This document shows, one piece after another, positions 35,072 to 45,228 of a stretch of 64,000 nucleotides of DNA. The DNA is taken from positions 3,968,001-4,032,000 of the forward strand of contig NC_066273.1 in NCBI RefSeq assembly GCF_905404315.1, read 5' to 3'. The DNA comes from Leptidea sinapis. Its lineage: Eukaryota > Arthropoda > Insecta > Lepidoptera > Pieridae. How positions within the stretch are numbered: the stretch's first letter is position 1; every line of letters starts with the position of its first letter. Under the pieces are notes generated by a model. The model worked only from the letters and a program-made list of their open reading frames with translations, had not been told where the DNA came from and did no database searches. The position numbers and the translations under genes were made by a program.

Positions 35072-35757
35072 AACCTGGTGTTAAGTGAACACCGCCGCCC
35101 ACATTCTCTTGCAGCACCAGAGGAACCACAGGAGAATTGCCGACCTTTAAATGAGGTGTACGCTCTTTTTTTGTAGGTATCCATGTTCAATGGTCCCGGA
35201 AACATCGCACAAGGAAGCTAAATCTACAGCTTTGTGGTATGTCGAAGAAATTTCCTTGAAAACTGCACTGTGGAGGACCGCCACGAAAGTGAAATTCGTA
35301 GGCAGGAATCAGGTTACACACCTCTTCGGAACACTCCCCGTGATAAATGCGATAGAAGACACACATTGAAGCGAAGTCTCTACGCAACGCCAAGTGATCG
35401 AGCCGTTCGCAGAGCACTGGGTTCTCCAATAATTCGAGCAGCTCTGGGTTGCACGCGGTCTAATGGTTGGAGCTGATACTGGGCTGCGCCAGACCAGAGC
35501 TGCGCTTTATAGAGCGCTACAATGTGGGCCGGCTTGAAGTATTGCCGTGCTTTATTTATGACGCCCAGCTTCTTCGATATGTCGAGACCCAGTATTCCGA
35601 GTCTAGGCGAGGCTTTAAGGAAGGTGTTATCGAAGAGCGGTGATTCGACAAATGAGGTTTCTTTTAGTATAAAACTTAAGTCTTCTGCGGGTGAGATTGG
35701 GAAAAGAGAGAGGACAACAGAGGACTCAATAGAAGACTTATTCAAAATAGTTTAATA
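35072..35757 (-). mobile_element. LINE L1 3' portion, degraded coding sequence
   Basis: Minus frames carry YFKPAHIVALYKAQLWSGAA then QYQLQPLDRVQPRAARIIGE, CERLDHLALRRDFASMCVFY and RIYHGECSEE, followed by a 3' end like 8890-9155. This is the post-RT region of a Jockey-type LINE, broken by frameshifts. It is the longest L1 piece here. Confidence 0.82.
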
Positions 35758-36065
35758 TTTTCAAATTTTGTATTGTTTTCGCTAGTCGCAAATTAAAAAA
35801 TATTATGCAATCTGTTTTAACATGTAACTTAGTGGAAACATCCATTAGATTAGAGCGCTGGAACCTCTTTCTCTGGGGATGCGGATACGAATCCCTCATC
35901 GTCCATAAACCAAAGTACAAATATAAAATTAGGATAATAAAATTAATTACTCGAATAATCTATTACTTATATTGCTTGATTTCCGGTACTACGTTCTTTA
36001 TTCGATGAAATAACCTGTTAGGTCTTGTCCACACAATGCGAACGAAGGCCACCCAAAGGTCTCCC

Positions 36066-36180
36066 TTCTCTTTTTTTTTATACAAGAGGGGGCGAACCGG
36101 CAAGAGGCTCTCGTGGTGGGAAGTGGTATCTGCCCATAGACACCCGCAAACTCAGTAGTCAAGAAATGCGTAATTACTGG
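36066..36180. repeat. SINE-like fragment
   Basis: TTTTTTTTATACAAGAGGGG, CGAACCGGCAAGAGGCTC and GCCCATAGACACCCGCAA resemble the reverse of the family at 18850-19012 (T-rich start, GGGGGCAAACGGGCAGGAGG type). Confidence 0.45.
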
Positions 36181-36220
36181 CTTGTAATTTGGCAGTAAGC
36201 TCTAAGGTTCGAGTTCTCTT

Positions 36221-36543
36221 ACGGCCGTTCCCAATATACTATCGACAGATAGAGATAAGTTACTACCTTCTACTGTCAGTAATTAGCTGTCAATAATCTG
36301 AAGCTGTCAGAATATACCCGATAAGTCATTCTTATCGCCTTATCGGACGCGTGAATTGCAATTTCCATACCACTGGTACCATATCGCTGGTAAGCTACAC
36401 GTCCGCCCATTGACAGACAATGTATACGGATAAGGTGAGTTACCGTCAATGAGTTTATTAGGACAGAAAAGTCAACGATAGTTACGATTTTTATCTCAAG
36501 TAGGTCATATCCGGAGATAGACTGAATATTGGGAATGGCCGTC
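36221..36543. mobile_element. MITE family M2, copy 2
   Basis: The terminal inverted repeats are ACGGCCGTTCCCAATATACT and GAATATTGGGAATGGCCGT. The interior matches 19432-19713 and is slightly longer (GACGCGTGAATTGCAATTTC, AAGTCAACGATAGTTACG). Confidence 0.75.
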
Positions 36544-36841
36544 TAATCGGTTCGAAAAAATTGCAGTCAGTAATTAACTCCACAAAGTGGCAGTGCGACT
36601 ACCAGGCGAGAGGTTTCTCGTAAAACGCGCAGTATATCAGACGTCAACATGTTGCGGTTGAAATTAAACATTTTGACGAAAGAACCGGTGGTGGAATACG
36701 GCTGCTTGTATCTGCGACAGAAGATGCAGAGGGTGGGTGACCCAAATCTTGATGCAACGCCAAAGAATGAAGTTTTTTTACCATGCATCCGTCACTCACC
36801 TAGCCACACTTGCGTTCTTCTCTTTAGTTTCTTAGCTTTTA

Positions 36842-37408
36842 TTTAAATAAAACACTTTTAAAGGATTAAAAGGCGTGTAATTGAAACGGTTTTACATTAG
36901 ATGTTTGCGTAAAAGTTACATTTTTATATTTGGAAAGGTCTTCAAACGTCGTGTTAACTAAAATAAAAATATGACTTTTACGCAAACATCTATACTCTAT
37001 ACTAATATATAAAGCTGCAGTGTTTGTTTGTTTGTTTGTTTGTTTGAACGCGCTAATCTCTGGTACTACTGGTCCGATTTGAATGATTCTTTCAGTGTTG
37101 GGTAGTCCATTTATCGAGGAAGGCTATAGGCTATGTTTTTTTTTTCAAAATTAGGGATCCGTAATAAAATTACTATTTTGTAACACAAGGTGTAAAATCG
37201 AAAACCTATTTTTGCGTGCGCTGCAAAAACTATTGACAATAGAACAAAATGATGTACAGGCTATAATATAGGCAATATTTTATTACTTATAAAACTATCG
37301 CGTGAATTATACTTTATATGGCAAAACAACGTTTGCCGGGTCATCTAGTCTAATGATAAACCGTTACAATTATACGCGTTTAATTCCTTTAAAAGTGTTT
37401 TATTTAAA
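36842..37408. mobile_element. palindromic fold-back MITE carrying a Helitron
   Basis: The left arm (36842-36931) begins TTTAAATAAAACACTTTTAA. The right arm is 36956-36988 plus 37349-37408 and ends TTTAAAAGTGTTTTATTTAAA-like sequence, complementary over about 90 bases. The Helitron at 36989-37348 splits the right arm. No coding sequence. Confidence 0.75.
36989..37348 (+). mobile_element. Helitron H1 inserted in the palindrome
   Basis: It starts TCTATACTCTATACTAATAT (a 9-bp start duplication) after A 36988, and ends GGCAAAACAACGTTTGCC, GGGTCAT and CTAG before T 37349. Its interior is about 97% like 3121-3465 by eye. It has a longer (GTTT)n run near 37023. Confidence 0.87.
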
Positions 37409-37659
37409 ATCTTAGCTTTCTTTCGCCGTCATACGTTATATCTCGATATGGCCTTTCTAACCACTTTATAATAATATATCTTTGGTATATCTGAGAAGAT
37501 ATTTTTGTTGACATTAATGACGGTATGCAAGGGTGTCGATGAAACTAACATTTTAAACGACTTCAAAAAAGGAGATAATCAAGCTTGTTTGGCTTCGAAT
37601 AAGGCAGGTACATAAGAAATTCTAGAACTGATAGAATATATTAATATTAAATGAAACCA

Positions 37660-38250
37660 TTCATAGCCGTATTTCGGAATTGTCGTGTTTACATAAATTA
37701 TAAGTCCCCCATAGGCACAAATTCAAATTCAAATACTTTAATTCAAAATCACTTATGGAACGTCAAAAACTACCACCCATTCAAAAGAGACTGCCTCAGA
37801 CCTGGGAAGAATGGGCGCAAGAAACTCAGCGGGTTTTTTTTTAAATATAAAAATATGGATTACAACGTGATATCGTACAATAAACATTTATAATTAAGGA
37901 GAACACCCTCAGGCTCTTCATTCCCAGTCCGTGTTGTCAAATCCGTGTTAAGAAAATCGTTTATGCTATAGTAATCTTTCCCACACAAACGTTTTTTAAC
38001 AATTCTTTTAAATTTACGAAATTTAAAAGAATTGTTAAACACACTTGTTTTGTAAATTTTCTGGGGTCATATTGTAGAAGCATATACATCGCCCAACAAA
38101 AGACTTACTAACTCGACCCAACCGAGTACACACAGTAGACATATATCCACAGGTGCAGGTAAAGAAAGATGTTTTCAAACCAAGAAACCGTAAAATATCT
38201 ATATAATTGTATATTTCTACTAGAAAATAAAATAATATGAAACGACAGAT
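37660..38250 (-). mobile_element. LINE C-terminal remnant with local inverted duplication
   Basis: Minus frames read LGRVSKSFVGRCICFYNMTP then ENLQNK, and FKRIVKKRLCGKDYYSINDF then LNTD, related to L2 (KCIHFYNKVP...KKWLCRK). A 21-bp perfect palindrome at 37995-38039 lies at the break between the two frames. Confidence 0.7.
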
Positions 38251-38256
38251 GTGCAA

Positions 38257-39481
38257 ATTGCTTGTCTGTACCTAATTAACATACTGGCCTCACCAGTCAC
38301 CACGGATCTCAGGTACAGAAATCGAAAACAAGATCTGACTTCTCCAGGGATTGTCAGCGGTCTCATGTCGTAAAATAAATGTTCGTAGCAATAGCAATGC
38401 TATCCACGTACAATATTGTAAGCCGGCACAATTATTCCACTCTCTATTTTCATCCTACACCTTCTCGGAAAGTCCCTCCGTCTATATTCGGACAAAAAAC
38501 TTGCACGAAGTCCCATTTGTTACGTGACTTAATTTTTTTTTTTTTTTTTTTAGGATAGTTTCAATACATGAAAATAAATATTAAACAATTAAAACAATTA
38601 TAAAGCGTGATATAATTATAATTTTATTTATATTCTTCGTAAGTATAGCATAAAGCACTGTATTTCACACTGAGTACGTCTGTATAGATGGCCTCAGCTT
38701 CTCTTGTGTCTATAAATTACACGCTAGTAGGATTTGCTTACATTCTACCTTCGTTGAAAGAAGGACTATTATTAATAATTTACATCCTCACTAAAGATGT
38801 TAGTATAATCTGCCGGAATGCAATCATGAACAATGTATATGACCGCAAGATCTACATTGAGGTGACGAGTTGGTCGAATTGCCAGAACATACTGCCTTAT
38901 ACTTAAACAGATATAATATATGTATTTGTTATTCCTGGTCGTTTAGAAATAATTTAGTGCCAATCCTGGCATATTGCCAATGTCTACAGCGTCTTTCCAG
39001 GAAAAACAAGCCAGTCGCATTAAAATAAAGCAATGGATTTAGCTCAAATTATTTTAAATTTTCCAATATTCAAAAAGATTTTCCTTAACGCTATGAATCA
39101 AATAAAACAAAAATTGCTAATTTAACTGCTTTCAAATCATATGCAGGCCATGTCCCAATCTTGGGATATACTTACTCAAAGTATGCAGTGGCCAGTGCAG
39201 AAAAATACGAAAAACGAGGAATTGTAGGTTACGTATTCTAGCAACATTAAGTAGCAGCCTGTGTTCTTTCCCTTTGTAGACTATGTTCCAACATAGTCTA
39301 TGGTCTACTCTCTACAAGTCTCTAGTAATATATTCTAAGTTTCTAGTTCTCTATAAATAAATTCAAAATTATTATAACTTAATTGAGAATTATCTAAACT
39401 ACGAATTGGGTCTGGGATTATCCGTAACAGATATTCCTCCCTTTTGCTTTCTTTCTTCGTCTTTACGCTAATAGGTATATT
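38257..39481. other. unassigned region
   Basis: A poly-T run (about 38533-38552) may be the reversed tail of a retroposon. No gene is supported. Confidence 0.4.
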
Positions 39482-39626
39482 TAAACAATATGTTATGTTT
39501 TTAAAGCAATAACCCTCACTTCTAGGATTAATACAAATCGTTCATAAAAATTTGTTTTTCATATTTTATTTGTGTATTAATCCTAGAAGTGAGGGTTATC
39601 ACTTTAAAAACATAACATATTGTTTA
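39482..39626. repeat. 54-bp near-perfect inverted repeat
   Basis: The arm 39482-39536 (AAACAATATGTTATGTTTTT..., ...TCTAGGATTAATACA) is the reverse complement of 39573-39626 with about 3 differences. The spacer contains TCGTTCATAAAAATTTGTTT. The arm sequence also occurs at 5205-5245 next to a tRNA-like core. Confidence 0.8.
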
Positions 39627-39774
39627 GATTTACAAGAGCGACATCTCAAGTCAATTTCCTAATATGCAAATATTGGGCTTGAGCAGGTTATCAGCTGTAA
39701 AGTAGGTCCTGTAGATGAAGCCACAACCTGAGAGTTGAACAAAGCAAACAGAATTTTATAACGAGGCGGTACTC

Positions 39775-39848
39775 GAACGGTTAGCTCAGTTGGTTAGAGC
39801 ACCGGCACGGAAAGCCGGAGATCGTGGGTTCGAATCCCACATCGTTCA
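39775..39848 (+). tRNA. tRNA-like cloverleaf (nominal anticodon GGA), probably a tRNA-derived repeat
   Basis: All four stems pair. Acceptor GAACGGT/ATCGTTC has one G-U. D is GCTC/GAGC, anticodon is CCGGC/GCCGG, and T is GTGGG/CCCAC with loop TTCGAAT, discriminator A. A and B boxes are canonical. But the anticodon loop is ACGGAAA, with C at position 33 where U is nearly universal. The nominal anticodon GGA (Ser) lacks the long variable arm of tRNA-Ser. Related degraded units lie at 5205-5370 and 5983-6056, each within the same flanking repeat. I therefore favour a mobile tRNA-like unit over a working tRNA gene. Confidence 0.5.
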
Positions 39849-39896
39849 TAAAATTATGTTTATTCAAATTTTATTAGGTAGGTTGTTACTGTAAGT

Positions 39897-40050
39897 ATGG
39901 GGTAAGCATTGTTGTGTTTCGATTTAAACTACGCCGTTTCGTGTGAAATTACTGGACTGGTAAGACTTACATCTTATGCATCTATGACAGAGTTCTGAAT
40001 GACACTATATAATAGCCACTATCAGTACCACCCTGCGTCCTGGTCATGCT
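39897..40050 (-). repeat. degraded S1 fragment
   Basis: GTGTTTCGATTTAAACTACG, GTGAAATTACTGGACTGGTA and GACTTACATCTTATGCATCT follow S1 order on the minus strand with many changes. Confidence 0.55.
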
Positions 40051-40676
40051 CATAAAACGAGGACAAGAGAGTATGACGAAGCCTGCTATAAGAACTCGAC
40101 CAAATAACAAACGAGCATGTGTACCGAGACAGCTTTTTAAGTATTTGGCGGCGAACAAAGGGACACGATCATACAGCCAAGTAGCTCTCTTTCACGAGCA
40201 TGACACATGGACCATATTTTAGGAAAGGAACTGCCCGCCACGACGCCTCAAGCGAGCATTACGAAGCCAACAAGAACACAAATAAATTACAAGTGAGATA
40301 GCGTATTGAAACAGAGTATTACCTAAGTCTTTAGTTGCAGAAAAAATGGAATGGTTCCACTATTTCTATTAGTTACACATGTGGTACCAGTGTTAAGTGA
40401 ACATGACGTGGACGAAAATGAGAAACTTGCCAATATAATAACGTACAACAAATATCTATTCTGCACCTCACGTTACTGAACACGCACTGAATATCGGATA
40501 CCGTAGGTTGGTCTACGAGCTACATGCATAATTCATGGATAATTTTGTTTACGTACCACGCTCTCGTTAGCCTACAAGGAAGTAAAGACAATTGCTGACA
40601 TAAAATATAATGTCATGTTATAATCGTATGTATACATCATCTATTGCTTCTATTTATTCAAACAAAATAATCCATA
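40051..40676. other. unassigned region
   Basis: Non-repetitive by eye, and no open frame of note. Confidence 0.4.
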
Positions 40677-41023
40677 TCTATATATAATTCCAGTGTCCTG
40701 ATGTTTGTTCCCAGTGAACTCCTAAATGAATGAACGGATTTTAATGGGGATTACTTCATCGAGTGCAATTTAGTCCAACTTGAGAGTTTTTATTTCGATT
40801 TGGGACCCATAATTATTTTTATGTCCAATATTTATGTTTTGTATGGACATATTTTCTATGAGAGAATTATATTGACGCACGGTATGACAGTTCTGCTGTG
40901 AAACAATTTCATTATACCAGAGAGCATATTTTACGAAATCATTCCTGATATTATGAAATATTATTAACAAATTCATAAAAAACAGTATTTTATTTATTAT
41001 GTACAGAACAAGGGTCAGGCAAG
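40677..41023 (+). mobile_element. Helitron family H4, hairpin lost
   Basis: It starts TCTATATATAATTCCAGTGT after A, then TTTTAATGGGGATTACTTCA and ATTATTTTTATGTCCAATAT. It ends TGTACAGAACAAGGGTCAGG-CAAG before T, so the hairpin is deleted and CTAG has changed. Confidence 0.68.
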
Positions 41024-41102
41024 TAAGTATATATTTTACAATACTATGATTGTATTTAATTAAAAATATCATTATGGAGAAGTGTACTAAGAATACTGGC
41101 AG

Positions 41103-41405
41103 CATTTCCACGTTGGATAGGTAGGCTGATCCGTTGACCGAAGGAGCTGCCTGCGCTTGGGTTTCCAATCTTCCAATAGCCCTATTGAGACGAGTAAATA
41201 GTACTTTGTACATTCTCCGCGCCTTTGGGCCCCACGGGCCAAGTGTCTCGACACCAAAACGACCCGAAGATATAAGACTCACTGAGACCGACATATTTGC
41301 GACGTTTGCTGTCTTCGGCAGTCGAAGCAGCAGCCCCAGCACCAACTGACGTAACTTGGACATGAGAAGGAGCCAGAGTGTCGACGCAAGTCGCGTACCA
41401 CACCA
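41103..41405 (-). pseudogene. LINE pol C-terminal remnant, two frames
   Basis: One minus frame reads TCVDTLAPSHVQVTSVGAGA then EDSKRRKYVGLSESYIFGSF. After a frameshift near 41270 the other continues SSGRFGVETLGPWGPKARRM. The D-T-L-A-P-S-H...KYxxL...Y.F..V.V-E-T-L-G-P-W-G-P block is a common C-terminal signature of arthropod LINE polyproteins. The frameshift makes it dead. Confidence 0.75.
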
Positions 41406-41712
41406 GCGCCCTTCTATTAATTATGAATTATCCTATCTTCTATTTTAATTCGTATCTGTTATGTATTATAGATTTTTTCATGCAATATTGGAGTCATTAG
41501 AACTGTATTTATTGCCAAAATGATGGTAATAATATAATAATTTCTGATTGTAATGAGACTTCAGAACAAATAAACATTGGAGGTGATCAGAAAAGAATAC
41601 TAGCAAAATTTACATTTAAAACAAAGACGTAGGTATGGGGTATAGTATTGGAATTTTAAATTAGGTGCTTATTATTATTACTAGCAAAAATACCCCAATA
41701 ATTATTAAACTA

Positions 41713-42090
41713 CTACCTGACCCGACAGACGTTGTTCTGTATATAATAAATAAAATAATGTTTTATATGAATTTGTCAATAAAATATCATAACATCAAAA
41801 ATTACTTCGTAAAATATCCACCCTCCTGTCGTAATGAAATTGTTTCACAGCAGAACTGTCAAACCGTGCGTCAATAAATTCTCTCATAGAAATTATGTAT
41901 GGACACATCAAAGGAAAAACAAATTTGTTGTTTCTATTTAATTTAGCAGCATTTTTCTATTAATTCACATTTTAAACCTTCTCTGGACTTCCACAAATAA
42001 TTCAAGACCAAAATTAGCCAAATCGCTCCAGCCGTTCCCGAGTTTTAGCGTGACTAACGAACAGCAATTCATTTTAATATATATAGAAGA
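41713..42090 (-). mobile_element. mosaic Helitron: H3 5' half joined to H4 3' half
   Basis: Read on the minus strand it starts TCTTCTATATATATTAAAAT and GAATTGCTGTTCGTTAGTCA (H3, up to about 41900). It then switches to H4 (TTTATTGACGCACGGTTTGA, ACAGAACAACGTCTGTCGGG) and ends GTCAG-GTAG before T. Both ends fit Helitron termini, with one base changed in CTAG. Confidence 0.72.
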
Positions 42091-42774
42091 TTAAAGACTT
42101 AATTATATGACTTTTCACCAGATGTTGTTGACACTCGTAACGCATTCATACCTAAATGTTTTTTTTGTAATAACTGAAACTTATCGTTCAATTGCGCTTT
42201 TATTGTTTTACTGTAGATTATTGTAGTGTTATCGGCGATAGATCAATAGTTAAGGGATAACAATCTAATCATAAATTTAATTTACAGCTATGAACGACGT
42301 AATGATTTTATCCCATATTGTCATCAATCTCATTTCTATCAAAAAAGGGGAGAAAATTAGTGATTTCCAACGAGGGTGCAATTCGTAGGCACAAACGAAG
42401 TCAAAGGCCTCACCCGAGTAGTTAAATCACACTTTAGTGATACCACAGAGTAGGAATGGATACTTACGTATTAAGTAATACATAGTGCTATTATTAGCTA
42501 TAAATATACCTCTGAAGAAAAAAAATAAGTTATTGTTAATATCAATGTTTCAATTGAACCCAAAATAAAAAAAACATCACTTTGAAGTATGTTTGACAGC
42601 TCTTAAAATATTATCAATTGTAGCTTGTCAGTGTCGTTATCGGTCAGGATAGCCAAACGAAAAAAACAAATGAAAAGACGCGTCAGTAATGAACTTCCTG
42701 CAATTTTTTGTCCGCATCATTTTTACGATGTAAATGAGGCACTTTCGCCCCCGTTGTCACGTCGATACGAAGAC
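42091..42774. other. AT-rich stretch without recognised feature
   Basis: No gene or repeat family recognised. Confidence 0.45.
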
Positions 42775-43180
42775 TTTTTGAAGTAAAATTTCTTTAGGCG
42801 CGACTACAAGGTAACTGGACGACAATGCAACGGAACCGGAAGTCCGTTACGCTAAGACGGCCATTATAAGAGCAGGCAAAGGGTTCGAGCCCATACAGCC
42901 ATATTCGTTATTATGCAATAACAACGTGATATTGATATGTGGTAATTAATAATAATAATTACCTACTATTCTGTACCATCCGGCCTTTGGTTTCTTCGTC
43001 CATTATTAGGACAGGCAAAGGGTTCGAGCCCATACAGCCATATTCGTTAATATTCAATAACAAGGTCATATAAGTGGTAATTAATAATCTAACCTTCTAT
43101 TTCTTATTTTCAATATTTTTATAATGTTATGTGTGTGAAATAAAAAAGTAGCAAAAAAAAACATTGCGTGCGTTCAAAGT
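42775..43180. repeat. family E repeat with a 139-bp tandem duplication
   Basis: CAGGCAAAGGGTTCGAGCCC followed by ATACAGCCATATTCGTTA-type sequence occurs at 42873 and again at 43012. GGTTCGAGCCC is a B-box match. Flanking ATTTCTTTAGGCGCG is the family E end. Confidence 0.65.
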
Positions 43181-43529
43181 ACACAAGTCAGAAGTGAAAC
43201 CTGCATGGTGCATGAACCTCTAAACTGCATATGAATTCCTGGTACGTGTTGCTAGGATGACACATGATTTCAACCGCTATGAAAGACATTCCTACCACCA
43301 CTAATATATATAATAATATATTCTCCTGGTGTCTATGTAGTAATACGTCGTGCGCTTGGAGTCAGAATATATTAAGGTATACTCGCGCCATACTTAAGAC
43401 AATCTCTTCTTTAACTATGATCGCCTGGTACCAAAACATTGTATTATGCTAGGAATATCTCATTATCTCCCATGTTAAATATTATGAATTGATGTGACTG
43501 CTCTTTTTACAGTCGCTTTTTCGTTTCAT

Positions 43530-43705
43530 CGACTTTCAAATCACAACGATGATAAAGAAGTTTTCACTTCAATAGTATGCATATTTCTGTCTCATTCTTT
43601 GCCTGCTTCATCCTACACATTTTTGTACTTGTGTCTCTTACTTGTCGTTTTTTCCGTTGCATCCGGTTTGAAATCACGATTCTAAAGAAGTTTCACTTCA
43701 AAATT
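43530..43705. repeat. family E relative
   Basis: AAAGAAGTTTTCACTTCAAT and TAAAGAAGTTTCACTTCAAA bracket about 150 bases. A fortuitous 63-codon frame (43494-43685) covers it. Confidence 0.45.
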
Positions 43706-45085
43706 TAACAATGCTCTTAGCTCTTCAGCAATACGTGAGTGCTTAGTTGGTAACATGGCTTTAATTATACCCAATGTAGGTATTTATGTATCTGTTAATT
43801 ATTCCTAAAGTTAATTATTATTAAGTTTAACTTCAATCTTACACGCACACACTTTTTTCCGAACAGGTATAGCATAATCATAGACTTGGAACATATTAGC
43901 ATATAAACCACGTCCCCATAATGCGTAATCAAATTTTTTTGTCAATATGTACGTTAGCTAGTGGTTGGCGAATTACAAGCGGGACTGACTTTTTACGACT
44001 TTTCAATAAAAATAGGTTACAGCAACATTATTGTAAGTCTATTTAATCTATGTAAGAGTATTATAGAACATTATTATAATTACATACATTATTGTTACGT
44101 ATTAAAACAATAAGACGCAAATTAAATCTTCAATTGTAAGCAAACACGCGACTGGAAAATTCTAGAGAATATTCTGATAACTAATTACACTAGCTATACA
44201 ATTTATTATTATTTGAACAAAAGCTGTGATATCGTTAATTTTAATAAGTATAATTTTACTGTGTCGCCGTTGTATTCCAGTTTGAACTGCGGAGAGAAAA
44301 CCTAGTCTAGCCATGTTGGTACAAGACAATAGTACATTGTTAACCGAGGGTCGAAAGAATCAATTCCCGAGGTATTTAGACGCCCGAGCGCAGCAAGGGC
44401 GGCTATAGTCCGAGTAGGAATTGATTCTTTTACCCGTGTTAAATACTCTACGTTTCATTTCGAATATGAGGAAAATAAAAGCTGTTGTTTATCTAAAGTA
44501 GTAGTACCTATTTTAAGTTAATTGTCAAATGTCCTAATTTGACAATTAAGTCGACTTTTTAAATAAATATGGAACTCACCGCGTAATTGTTGCGGCTTAT
44601 TCCGCTCAAAGAAGTTTGCGCTAAGTTCACACTGGCTGTTTAGAAAGTCAAATGGCCGTAGCATTTTTTTTGAATTAGTTTTTTTACATAAAACTCTTCA
44701 CAGCTGACAGCAGTTCTATTTTTAAAGTTCATTCCGGCCCTTAGGTGGGAAGTAATTTGTATGAGTTTTTCCCTCCCTGTGGAGGGAAGCAGCATTTTCC
44801 ACCCAATAATCAGATCAAAATAACATTACTATCCGAGTATGAGAAATGAAAAGATCTTTTCTCTATTGCATACAATATTTATTACTTTATTGTACGTAAG
44901 TACCTATATACATAAATATATCAGCATTAAAAAGTATGAATCTCATTCAAAATAATCTTCACTATCCTTTAAAAATCTTCACTGCCAATGTTATGGATCG
45001 TTTTACGGACTCCAAATTAGGACAGCGTTGAGATCATCGATAACTCACAACCAACCCTAGTAAAGCGCATTAAAATCGAGACTAG
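43706..45085. other. unassigned AT-rich region
   Basis: Contains two related, roughly inverted motifs AAAGAATCAATTCCCGAG (about 44352) and GGAATTGATTCTTTTACCC (about 44417), perhaps an old fold-back repeat. No gene. Confidence 0.35.
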
Positions 45086-45225
45086 CCCCCTTATTCATAA
45101 TAGTCTGCTAACGTAAAGCATTGCTAATTCTCACTCTGTCTTATTCTATTGACCTAAGGCAGAATAAGAAAAAATACTCCTTAGCGGCTGTGTTTTAAGT
45201 AAGCGGACCATTATGAATAAGGGGG
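45086..45225. mobile_element. 140-bp MITE family M3, copy 1
   Basis: The terminal inverted repeats are CCCCCTTATTCATAATAGTC and GACCATTATGAATAAGGGGG. It is flanked by TAG at 45083-45085 and 45226-45228, a 3-bp target duplication. Second copy at 61311-61448. Confidence 0.85.
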
Positions 45226-45228
45226 TAG

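Noticed and set aside
36649..36846. Frame MLRLKLNILTKEPVVEYGCL as part of a host protein
   Set aside because: It sits directly after a MITE among repeats, with no splice logic or family match. Left unassigned.
40770..41363. 197-codon minus frame as a novel gene
   Set aside because: Its first half is a LINE pol C-terminal block (VETLGPWGP) and its second half is a Helitron read antisense. It is a chance fusion.
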